Positions 21,391 through 32,643 of a stretch of 64,000 bases of DNA are shown here, in pieces (the stretch's first letter is position 1; each line of letters starts with the position of its first letter). The DNA lies in NCBI RefSeq assembly GCF_029227915.1, contig NC_079876.1, positions 7,008,001 to 7,072,000 of the forward strand, in the 5' to 3' direction. The notes below the pieces were generated by a model that was not told the origin of the DNA, ran no database searches, and saw only the letters and a program-made list of their open reading frames with translations. Source of the stretch: Hydractinia symbiolongicarpus. Lineage: Eukaryota > Cnidaria > Hydrozoa > Anthoathecata > Hydractiniidae. The translations under genes were made by a program, and so were the position numbers.

Positions 21391-21745
21391 GCCTGCCCCT
21401 GCCTTGCCGTTGCCTTGCCAGCACTTACCGTGCCTTTGCCTACCCTGCCTATACCTTTTCTGCTGCCTGCCCACTATGCCCTTGGCTGTGCCTCCCATGC
21501 CTTGCCTACCCCTGCCTTGCTGATTCCTCTTCCTGTTCCCTTGCCTGCCTTGCCAGCACTGACCATGCCTTTCTTTACCTGCCCTTCCTATGCCTTTTCT
21601 GGTGCCTGCCTACTATGTCCTTGCCTGTGCCTCCCATGCCTGTGCATACCATGCCTTACCCACCCCTGCCTTCCTGATTCCTCTTCCTGTTTCCTTGCCT
21701 GCCCTTGCCCTTTCCTTGCCGTGCTTAATGCCTTTGCCTTGGCAA
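21391..21745 (+). repeat. TGCC-rich low-complexity tract with a 135-bp tandem duplication
   Basis: C/T-rich DNA built from TGCC, TTGCC and CCTGCC words. TTGCCAGCAC begins at 21415 and again at 21550, and the two 135-bp copies align through CTCCCATGCC and GATTCCTCTTCCTG. Long open frames (21415-21771, 21590-21832) arise from lack of stop codons in this composition and are not genes. Confidence 0.8.
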
Positions 21746-22140
21746 CCTCTCTGCAACTCTTTCTATATTGATATTCAGCGTTTCATCAAAAATGAAAACA
21801 TTTTTAAAAACTACAAGTCTTATACGTTTTAGTGGTGAAAAAATAATTTAAAAAATCGTTCGGGAAATGAGTTTACTTCCTGGGTACTTTCTTTGTATAC
21901 ATTCGACTATACGGGCCAAGCCCGGGATTTACGGGAAATAGCGGGTTTTCGTTTTCCGGCGATTAAACATCTTTCATTAAGCGTCTCATCAAAAATGAAA
22001 ACATTTTTGAAAACTACAAGTCTCATGCGTTTTAGTGGTGAAAAAATAATTTAAAAATCCGTTCGGGAAATGAGTTTACTCACAGGGTACTTTCTTTGTA
22101 CACATTTGACTATACGGGCCAAGCCCGGGATTTACGGGAA

Positions 22141-25100
22141 ATCGCGGGATTTCGTTTGCCGGCGATTAAATTTCTTTTATTCAGCGTCCCATCAAATATG
22201 AAAATATTTTTGAAAACTACAAGTCTCATGCGTTTAGTGGTAAAAAAATAATATAAAAAATCGTTCGGGAAATTGGTTTACTCCCTGGGTACTTTCTTTG
22301 TATACTTTTGACTATACGGGTCGAGTCCGGGGTTTACGGGAAATGGCGGGTTTTCGTTTGCCGGCGATTAAAGTTCTTTTATTCAGCGTCTTATCAAAAA
22401 TGAAAACATTTCTGAAAACTACAAGTCTCATGCGTTTTAGTGGTGAAAAAATAATTTAAAAAATCGTCCGGGAAATGAGTTTACTCACAGGGTACTTTCT
22501 TTGTATACACTTGACTATACGGGCCAAGCCCGGGATTTACGGGAAATCGCGGGGTTTCGTTTGCCGGCGATTAAACTTTTTTCATTAACCGTCTCATCAA
22601 AAATGAAAACATTTTTGAAAACTACAAGTATCATGCGTTTTAGTGGTGAAAAAATAATTTAAAAATCCGTTCGGGAAATGAGTTTACTCCCTGGGTACTT
22701 TCTTTGTATACATTTGACTATACGGGCCGAGTCAGGGATATACGGGAAATCGCGGATTTTCGTTTGCCGGCGATTAAACTTCTTTTATTCAGCGTCCCAT
22801 CAAATATGAAAATATTTTTGAAAACTACAAGTCTCATGCGTTTAGTGGTAAAAAAATAATATAAAAAATCGTTCGGGAAATGGGTTTACTCCCTGGGTAC
22901 TTTCTTTGTATACTTTTGACTATACGGGCCAAGCCCGGGGTTTACGGGAAATGGCGGGTTTTCGGTTGCCGGCGATTAAACTTCTTTTATTCAGCGTCTC
23001 ATCAAAAATGAAAACATTTATGAAAACTACAAGTCTCATGCGTTTTAGTGGTGAAAAGATAATTTAAAAAATCGTTTTGGAATTGAGTTTACTCACAGGG
23101 TACTTTCTTTGTATACATTCGACTATACGGACCAAGCCCGGTATTTACGGGAAATCGCGGGTTTTCGTTTGCTGCCGATTAAACCACTTTCATTAAACGT
23201 CTTATCAAAAATGAAAACATTTCTGAACACTACAAGTCTCATGCGTTTTAGTGGTGAAAAAATAATTTAAAAAATCGTTCGGGAAATGAGTTTACTCACA
23301 GGGTACTTTCTTTGTATACATTTGACTATACGGGCCAAGCCCGGGATTTACGGGAAATCGCGAGATTTCGTTTGCCGGCGATTAAACTTCTTTTATTCAG
23401 CGTTCCATCAAATATGAAAATATTTTTGAAAACTACAAGTCTCATGCGTTTAGTGGTAAAAAAATAATATAAAAAATCGTTCGGGAAATTGGTTTACTCC
23501 CTGGGTACTTTCTTTGTATACTTTTGACTATACGGGTCGAGTCCGGGGTTTACGGGAAATGGCGGGTTTTCGTTTGCCGGCGATTAAAGTTCTTTTATTC
23601 AGCGTCTTATCAAAAATGAAAACATTTCTGAAAACTACAAGTCTCATGCGTTTTAGTGGTGAAAAAATAATTTAAAAAATCGTCCGGGAAATGAGTTTAC
23701 TCACAGGGTACTTTCTTTGTATACACTTGACTATACGGGCCAAGCCCGGGATTTACGGGAAATCGCGGGTTATCGTTTGCCGGCGATTAAACTTTTTTCA
23801 TTAACCGTCTCATCAAAAATGAAAACATTTTTGAAAACTACAAGTATCATGCGTTTTAGTGGTGAAAAAATAATTTAAAAATCCGTTCGGGAAATGAGTT
23901 TACTCCCTGGGTACTTTCTTTGTATACATTTGACTATACGGGCCGAGTCAGGGATATACGGGAAATCGCGGATTTTCGTTTGCCGGCGATTAAACTTCTT
24001 TTATTCAGCGTCCCATCAAATATGAAAATATTTTTGAAAACTACAAGTCTCATGCGTTTAGTGGTAAAAAAATAATATAAAAAATCGTTCGGGAAATGGG
24101 TTTACTCCCTGGGTACTTTCTTTGTATACTTTTGACTATACGGGCCAAGCCCGGGATTTACGGGAAATCGCGGGTTATCGTTTGCCGGCGATTAAACTTT
24201 TTTCATTAACCGTCTCATCAAAAATGAAAACATTTTTGAAAACTACAAGTATCATGCGTTTTAGTGGTGAAAAAATAATTTAAAAATCCGTTCGGGAAAT
24301 GAGTTTACTCCCTGGGTACTTTCTTTGTATACATTTGACTATACGGGCCGAGTCAGGGATATACGGGAAATCGCGGATTTTCGTTTGCCGGCGATTAAAC
24401 TTCTTTTATTCAGCGTCCCATCAAATATGAAAATATTTTTGAAAACTACAAGTCTCATGCGTTTAGTGGTAAAAAAATAATATAAAAAATCGTTCGGGAA
24501 ATGGGTTTACTCCCTGGGTACTTTCTTTGTATACTTTTGACTATACGGGCCAAGCCCGGGGTTTACGGGAAATGGCGGGTTTTCGGTTGCCGGCGATTAA
24601 ACTTCTTTTATTCAGCGTCTCATCAAAAATGAAAACATTTATGAAAACTACAAGTCTCATGCGTTTTAGTGGTGAAAAGATAATTTAAAAAATCGTTTTG
24701 GAATTGAGTTTACTCACAGGGTACTTTCTTTGTATACATTCGACTATACGGACCAAGCCCGGTATTTACGGGAAATCGCGGGTTTTCGTTTGCTGGCGAT
24801 TAAACCACTTTCATTAAACGTCTTATCAAAAATGAAAACATTTCTGAACACTACAAGTCTCATGCGTTTTAGTGGTGAAAAAATAATTTAAAAAATCGTT
24901 CGGGAAATAAGTTTACTCACAGGGTACTTTCTTTGTATACATTTGACTATACGGGCCAAGCCCGGGATTTACGGGAAATCGCGGGATTTCGTTTGCCGGC
25001 GATTAAACTTCTTTTATTCAGCGTCCCATCAAATATGAAAATATTTTTGAAAACTACAAGTCTCATGCGTTTAGTGGTAAAAAAATAATATAAAAAATCG

Positions 25101-26535
25101 TTCGGGAAATTGGTTTACTCCCTGGGTACTTTCTTTGTATACTTTTGACTATACGGGTCGAGTCCGGGGTTTACGGGAAATGGCGGGTTTTCGTTTGCCG
25201 GCGATTAAAGTTCTTTTATTCAGCGTCTTATCAAAAATGAAAACATTTCTGAAAACTACAAGTCTCATGCGTTTTAGTGGTGAAAAAATAATTTAAAAAA
25301 TCGTCCGGGAAATGAGTTTACTCACAGGGTACTTTCTTTGTATACACTTGACTATACGGGCCAAGCCCGGGATTTACTTGAAATCGCGGGTTATCGTTTG
25401 CCGGCGATTAAACTTTTTTCATTAACCGTCTCATCAAAAATGAAAACATTTTTGAAAACTACAAGTATCATGCGTTTTAGTGGTGAAAAAATAATTTAAA
25501 AATCCGTTCGGGAAATGAGTTTACTCCCTGGGTACTTTCTTTGTATACATTTGACTATACGGGCCGAGTCAGGGATATACGGGAAATCGCGGATTTTCGT
25601 TTGCCGGCGATTAAACTTCTTTTATTCAGCGTCCCATCAAATATGAAAATATTTTTGAAAACTACAAGTCTCATGCGTTTAGTGGTAAAAAAATAATATA
25701 AAAAATCGTTCGGGAAATGGGTTTACTCCCTGGGTACTTTCTTTGTATACTTTTGACTATACGGGCCAAGCCCGGGGTTTACGGGAAATGGCGGGTTTTC
25801 GGTTGCCGGCGATTAAACTTCTTTTATTCAGCGTCTTATCAAAAATGAAAACATTTCTGAAAACTACAAGTCTCATGCGTTTTAGTGGTGAAAAGATAAT
25901 TTAAAAAATCGTTTTGGAATTGAGTTTACTCACAGGGTACTTTCTTTGTATACATTCGACTATACGGACCAAGCCCGGTATTTACGGGAAATCGCGGGTT
26001 TTCGTTTGCTGGCGATTAAACCACTTTCATTAAACGTCTTATCAAAAATGAAAACATTTCTAAACACTACAAGTCTCATGCGTTTTAGTGGTGAAAAAAT
26101 AATTTAAAAAATCGTTCGGGAAATGAGTTTACTCACAGGGTACTTTCTTTGTATACATTTGACTATACGGGCCAAGCCCGGGATTTACGGGAAATCGCGG
26201 GATTTCGTTTGCCGGCGATTAAACTTCTTTTATTCAGCGTCCCATCAAATATGAAAATATTTTTGAAAACTACAAGTCTCATGCGTTTAGTGGTAAAAAA
26301 ATAATATAAAAAATCGTTCGGGAGATTGGTTTACTCCCTGGGTACTTTCTTTGTATACTTTTGACTATACGGGTCGAGTCCGGGGTTTACGGGAAATGGC
26401 GGGTTTTCGTTTGCCGGCGATTAAAGTTCTTTTATTCAGTGTCTCATCAAAAATGAAAACATTTTTGAAAGCTACAAGTCTCGTGCGTTTTAGTGGTGAA
26501 AAGATAATTTAAAAAATCGTTCTGGAAATGAGTTT
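22141..26535 (+). repeat. Higher-order repeat region, six-monomer unit of about 1.22 kb
   Basis: Marker variants recur in fixed order: CCCATCAAATATGAAAATAT, GATTAAAGTTCTT, CTTTTTTCATTAACCG, GTCAGGGATATACGG, GGTTTTCGGTTGCC and GTTTTGGAATTGAG. The last marker is at 23074, 24695, 25911 and again at 28347. The spacings are about 8, 6 and 12 monomers, so six is the basic unit with one two-monomer extension. Confidence 0.8.
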
Positions 26536-26539
26536 ACTC

Positions 26540-29500
26540 ACAGGGTACTTTCTTTGTATACATTCGACTATACGGGCCAAGCCCGGGATTTACGGAAAAT
26601 CGCGGGTTTTCGTTTGCTGGCGATTAAACCACTTTCATTAAGCGTCTTATCAAAAATGAAAACATTTCTGAAAACTACAAGTCTCATGCGTTTTAGTGGT
26701 GAAAAAATAATTTAAAACATCGTCCGGGAAATGAGTTTACTCACAGGGTACTTTCTTTGTATACACTTGACTATACGGGCCAAGCCCGGGATTTACGGGA
26801 AATCGCGGGTTATCGTTTGCCGGCGATTAAACTTTTTTCATTAACCGTCTCATCAAAAATGAAAACATTTTTGAAAACTACAAGTCTCATGCGTTTTAGT
26901 GGTGAAAAAAAAAATTAAAAAATCGTTCGGGAAATAAGTTTACTCCCTGGGTACTTTCTTTGTATACATTCGACTATACGGGCCCAGCCCGGGATTTACG
27001 GGAAATCGCGGGATTTCGTTTGCCGGCGATTAAACCTCTTTCATTAAGCGTCTCATCAAAAATGAAAATATTTTTGAAAACTACAAGTCTCATGCGTTTT
27101 AGTGGTGAAAAAATAATATAAAAAATCGTTCGGGAAATTGGTTTACTCCCTGGGTACTTTCTTTGTATACTTTTGACTATTCGGGTCGAGTCCGGGGTTT
27201 ACGCGAAATCGCGGGTTTTCGTTTGCTGGCGATTAAACCACTTTCATTAAGCGTCTTATCAAAAAGGAAAACATTTCTGAAAACTACAAGTCTCATGCGT
27301 TTTAGTGGTGAAAATATAATTTAAAAAATCGTTCGGGAAATGAGTTTACTTACAGGGTACTTTCTTCGTATACACTTGACTATACGGGCCAAGCCCGGGA
27401 TTTACGGGAAATCGCGGGTTATCGTTTGCCGGCGATTAAACTTTTTTCATTAAGCGTCTCATCAAAAATGAAAACATTTTTGAAAACTACAAGTCTCATG
27501 AGTTTTAGTGGTGAAAAAATAATTTAAAAAATCGTTCGGGAAACGAGTTTACTCCCTGGGTACTTTCTTTGTATACTTTTGACTATGCAGGCCAAGCCGG
27601 GATTTACGGGAAATCGCAGGTTTTCGTTTGCCGGCGATTAAACTTCTTTTATTCAGCGTCTCATCAAAAATGAAAACATTTTTGAAAACTACAAGTCTCA
27701 TGCGTTTTAGTGGTGAAAAAAAAATTTGAAAAATCGTTCGGGAAATGAGTTTACTCCCTGGGTACTTTCTTTGTATACATTCGACTATACGGGCCAAGCC
27801 CCGGATTTACGGGAAAACGCGGGATTTTGTTTGCCCGCGATTAAACCTCTTTCATTAAGCGTCTCATCAAAAATGAAAACATTTTTGAAAACTACAAGTC
27901 TCATGCGTTTTAGTGGTGAAAAAATAATTTAAAAAATCGTTCGGGAAATGAGTTTACTCCCTGGGTACTTTCTTTGTATACTTTTGACTATACGGGCCGA
28001 GTCAGGGATTTACGGGAAATCGCGGATTTTCGTTTGCCAGCGATTAAACTTTTTTTATTCAGCGTCCCATCAAATATGAAAATATTTTTGAAAACTACAA
28101 GTCTCATGTGTTTTAGTGGTGAAAAAAAAAAATTTAAAAAATCGTTCGGGAAATGGGTTTACTCCCTGGGTACTTTCTTTGTATACTTTTGACTATACGG
28201 GCCAAGCCCGGGGTTTACGGGAAATGGCGGGTTTTCGGTTGCCGGCGATTAAACTTCTTTTATTCAGCGTCTCATCAAAAATGAAAACATATATGAAAAC
28301 TACAAGTCTCATGCGTTTTAGTGGTGAAAAGATAATTTAAAAAATCGTTTTGGAATTGAGTTTACTCACAGGGTACTTTCTTTGTATACATTCGACTATA
28401 CGGACCAAGCCCGGTATTTACGGGAAATCGCGGGTTTTCGTTTGCTGGCGATTAAACCACTTTCATTAAACGTCTTATCAAAAATGAAAACATTTCTGAA
28501 CACTACAAGTCTCATGCGTTTTAGTGGTGAAAAAATAATATAAAAAATCGTTCGGGAGATTGGTTTACTCCCTGGGTACTTTCTTTGTATACTTTTGACT
28601 ATACGGGTCGAGTCCGGGGTTTACGGGAAATGGCGGGTTTTCGTTTGCCGGCGATTAAAGTTCTTTTATTCAGTGTCTCATCAAAAATGAAAACATTTTT
28701 GAAAGCTACAAGTCTCGTGCGTTTTAGTGGTGAAAAGATAATTTAAAAAATCGTTCTGGAAATGAGTTTACTCACAGGGTACTTTCTTTGTATACATTCG
28801 ACTATACGGGCCAAGCCCGGGATTTACGGAAAATCGCGGGTTATCGTTTGCCGGCGATTAAACTTTTTTCATTAACCGTCTCATCAAAAATGAAAACATT
28901 TTTGAAAACTACAAGTCTCATGCGTTTTAGTGGTGAAAAAAAAAATTAAAAAATCGTTCGGGAAATAAGTTTACTCCCTGGGTACTTTCTTTGTATACAT
29001 TCGACTATACGGGCCCAGCCCGGGATTTACGGGAAATCGCGGGATTTCGTTTGCCGGCAATTAAACCTCTTTCATTAAGCGTCTCATCAAAAATGAAAAT
29101 ATTTTTGAAAACTACAAGTCTCATGCGTTTTAGTGGTGAAAAAATAATATAAAAAATCGTTCGGGAAATTGGTTTACTCCCTGGGTACTTTCTTTGTATA
29201 GTTTTGACTATTCGGGTCGAGTCCGGGGTTTACGCGAAATCGCGGGTTTTCGTTTGCTGGCGATTAAACCACTTTCATTAAGCGTCTTATCAAAAAGGAA
29301 AACATTTCTGAAAACTACAAGTCTCATGCGTTTTAGTGGTGAAAATATAATTTAAAAAATCGTTCGGGAAATGAGTTTACTTACAGGGTACTTTCTTCGT
29401 ATACACTTGACTATACGGGCCAAGCCCGGGATTTACGGGAAATCGCGGGTTATCGTTTGCCGGCGATTAAACTTTTTTCATTAAGCGTCTCATCAAAAAT

Positions 29501-31195
29501 GAAAACATTTTTGAAAACTACAAGTCTCATGAGTTTTAGTGGTGAAAAAATAATTTAAAAAATCGTTCGGGAAACGAGTTTACTCCCTGGGTACTTTCTT
29601 TGTATACTTTTGACTATGCAGGCCAAGCCGGGATTTACGGGAAATCGCAGGTTTTCGTTTGCCGGCGATTAAACTTCTTTTATTCAGCGTCTCATCAAAA
29701 ATGAAAACATTTTTGAAAACTACAAGTCTCATGCGTTTTAGTGGTGAAAAAAAAATTTGAAAAATCGTTCGGGAAATGAGTTTACTCCCTGGGTACTTTC
29801 TTTGTATACATTCGACTATACGGGCAAAGCCCCGGATTTACGGGAAAACGCGGGATTTTGTTTGCCCGCGATTAAACCTCTTTCATTAAGCGTCTCATCA
29901 AAAATGAAAACATTTTTGAAAACTACAAGTCTCATGCGTTTTAGTGGTGAAAAAATAATTTAAAAAATCGTTCGGGAAATGAGTTTACTCCCTGGGTACT
30001 TTCTTTGTATACTTTTGACTATACGGGCCGAGTCAGGGATTTACGGGAAATCGCGGATTTTCGTTTGCCAGCGATTAAACTTCTTTTATTCAGCGTCCCA
30101 TCAAATATGAAAATATTTTTGAAAACTACAAGTCTCATGCGTTTTAGTGGTGAAAAAAAAAAAATTAAAAAATCGTTCGGGAAATAAGTTTACTCCCTGG
30201 GTACTTTCTTTGTATACATTCGACTATACGGGCCAAGCCCGGGATTTACGGGAAATCGCGGGATTTCGTTTGCCGGCGATTAAACCTCTTTGATTAAGCG
30301 TCTCATCAAAAATGAAAACATTTTTGAAAACTACAAGTCTCATGCGTTTTAGTGGTGAAAAAATAATTTAAAAAATCGTTCGGGAAACGAGTTTACTCCC
30401 TGGGTACTTTCTTTGTATACTTTTGACTATGCAGGCCAAGCCGGGATTTACGGGAAATCGCAGGTTTTCGTTTGCCGGCGATTAAACTTCTTTTATTCAG
30501 CGTCTCATCAAAAATGAAAACATTTTTGAAAACTACAAGTCTCATGCGTTTTAGTGGTGAAAAAAAAATTTGAAAAATCGTTCGGGAAATGAGTTTACTC
30601 CCTGGGTACTTTCTTTGTATACATTCGACTATACGGGCCAAGCCCCGGATTTACGGGAAAACGCGGGATTTTGTTTGCCCGCGATTAAACCTCTTTCATT
30701 AAGCGTCTCATCAAAAATGAAAACATTTTTGAAAACTACAAGTCTCATGCGTTTTAGTGGTGAAAAAATAATTTAAAAAATCGTTCGGGAAATGAGTTTA
30801 CTCCCTGGGTACTTTCTTTGTATACTTTTGACTATACGGGCCGAGTCAGGGATTTACGGGAAATCGCGGATTTTCGTTTGCCAGCGATTAAACTTCTTTT
30901 ATTCAGCGTCCCATCAAATATGAAAATATTTTTGAAAACTACAAGTCTCATGCGTTTTAGTGGTGAAAAAAAAAAAATTAAAAAATCGTTCGGGAAATAA
31001 GTTTACTCCCTGGGTACTTTCTTTGTATACATTCGACTATACGGGCCAAGCCCGGGATTTACGGGAAATCGCGGGATTTCGTTTGCCGGCGATTAAACCT
31101 CTTTGATTAAGCGTCTCATCAAAAATGAAAACATTTTTGAAAACTACAAGTCTCATGCGTTTTAGTGGTGAAAAAATAATTTAAAAAATCATTCG
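26540..31195 (+). repeat. Nested recent duplications (about 2.03 kb and 813 bp)
   Basis: A rare variant GACTATTCGGGTCGAG occurs near 27.18 kb and 29.21 kb with matching surroundings, giving a ten-monomer (2,031 bp) duplication. GGGAAACGAGTTTAC occurs near 27.54, 29.57 and 30.38 kb; the last two bound an 813-bp (four-monomer) tandem duplicate, 29.57-30.38 and 30.38-31.19 kb. Confidence 0.8.
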
Positions 31196-32643
31196 GGAAA
31201 TGAATTTACTCCCTGGGTTCTTTCTTTGTATACTTTGGACTATACGGGCCGAGTCCGGGATTTACGGGAAATCGCGGATTTTCGTTTGAGGGCGATTAAA
31301 CTTCTTTTATTCCGCGTCTCATCAAAAATGAAAACATTTTTGAAAACCACAAGTCTCATGCGTTGTAGTGGTGAAAAAATAATTTAAAAAATCGTTCGCA
31401 AAATGAGTTTACTCCCTGGGTACTTTCTTTGTATACTTTTGACTATACGGGCCGAGTCCGGGGTTTACGGGAAATGGCGGGTTTTCGTTTGCCGGCGATT
31501 AAACTTCTTTTATTCAGAGTCTCATCAAAAATGAAAACATTTTGAAAACTACAAGTCTCATGCGTTTTAGTGGTGAAAAAATATTTTAAAAAATCGTTCG
31601 GGAAATGAGTTTACTCCCTGGGTACTTTCTTTGTATAATTTTGACTATACGGGTCGAGTCCGGGATTTACGGGAAGTCGCGGGTTTTCGTTTGCCGGCGT
31701 TTAAACTTCTTTTATTCAGCGTCTCATCAAAAATGAAAACATTTTTAAAAACTACAAGTCTCATGGGCTTTAGTGGTGAAATAATAATTTAAAAATTCGT
31801 TCGGGAAATGAGTTTACACCCTGGGTACCTTCTTTGTGTACTTTTGACTATACGGGCCGAGTCCCGGATTTACGGGAAATCGCAGGTTTTCGTTTGCCGG
31901 CGATTAAACTTCTTTTATTCGGCGTCTCATCAAAAATAAAAACATTTTTGAAAACTACAAGTCTCATGCGTTTTAGTGGTGAAAAAATAATTTAAAAAAT
32001 CGTTCGGAAAATGAGTTTACTCCCTGGGTACTTTCTTTGTATACTTTTGACTATACGGGCCAAGTCCGGGGTTTACGGGAAATGGCGGGTTTTCGTTTGC
32101 CGGTGATTAAACTTCTTTTATTCAGCGTCTCATCAAAAATGAAAACATTTTTGAAAACTACAAGTCTCATGCGTTTTAGTGGTGAAAAAATAATTTAAAA
32201 AATCGTTCGGGAAATGAGTTTACTCCCTGGGTACTTTCTTTGTATACTTTTGATTATACGGGCCGAGTCCAGGCTTTACGGGAAATGGCGGGTTTTCGTT
32301 TGCCGGCGATTAAACTTCTTTTATTCAGCGTCTCATCAAAAATGAAAACATTTTTAAAAACTACAAGTCTCATGGGCTTTAGTGGTGAAAAAAAAAATTA
32401 AAAAATCGTTCGGGAAATAAGTTTACTCCCTGGGTACTTTCTTTGTATACATTCGACTATACGGGCCAAGCCTGGGATTTACGGGAAATCGCGGGATTTC
32501 GTTTGCCGGCGATTAAACCTCTTTCATTAAGCGTCTCATCAAAAATGAAAACATTTTTGAAAACTACAAGTCTCATGCGTTTTAGTGGTGAAAAAATAAT
32601 TTAAAAAATCGTTCGGGAAATGAGTTTACTCCCTGGGTACTTT

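Larger units (their letters stand above)
19499..21771. other. 2.27-kb non-satellite insertion within the satellite array
   Basis: The satellite stops after CTTCTTTT at 19498 and resumes at TATTCAGCG at 21772, which are adjacent in an intact monomer apart from one T. Nothing is lost, so this is an insertion and not an array boundary. I see no target-site duplication beyond that single T and no obvious terminal inverted repeats. Contents in order: GC-rich hairpin, two short ORFs on opposite strands, degenerate AGCTRGCATAAA repeats, a tRNA-like sequence, and a TGCC-rich duplication. It may be a non-autonomous mobile element, a captured genomic fragment, or an assembly join. Confidence 0.75.

Noticed and set aside
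21415-21832. Two ORFs rich in Ala, Leu, Pro and Cys.
   Set aside because: They come from the TGCC low-complexity tract; the second runs on into satellite sequence.
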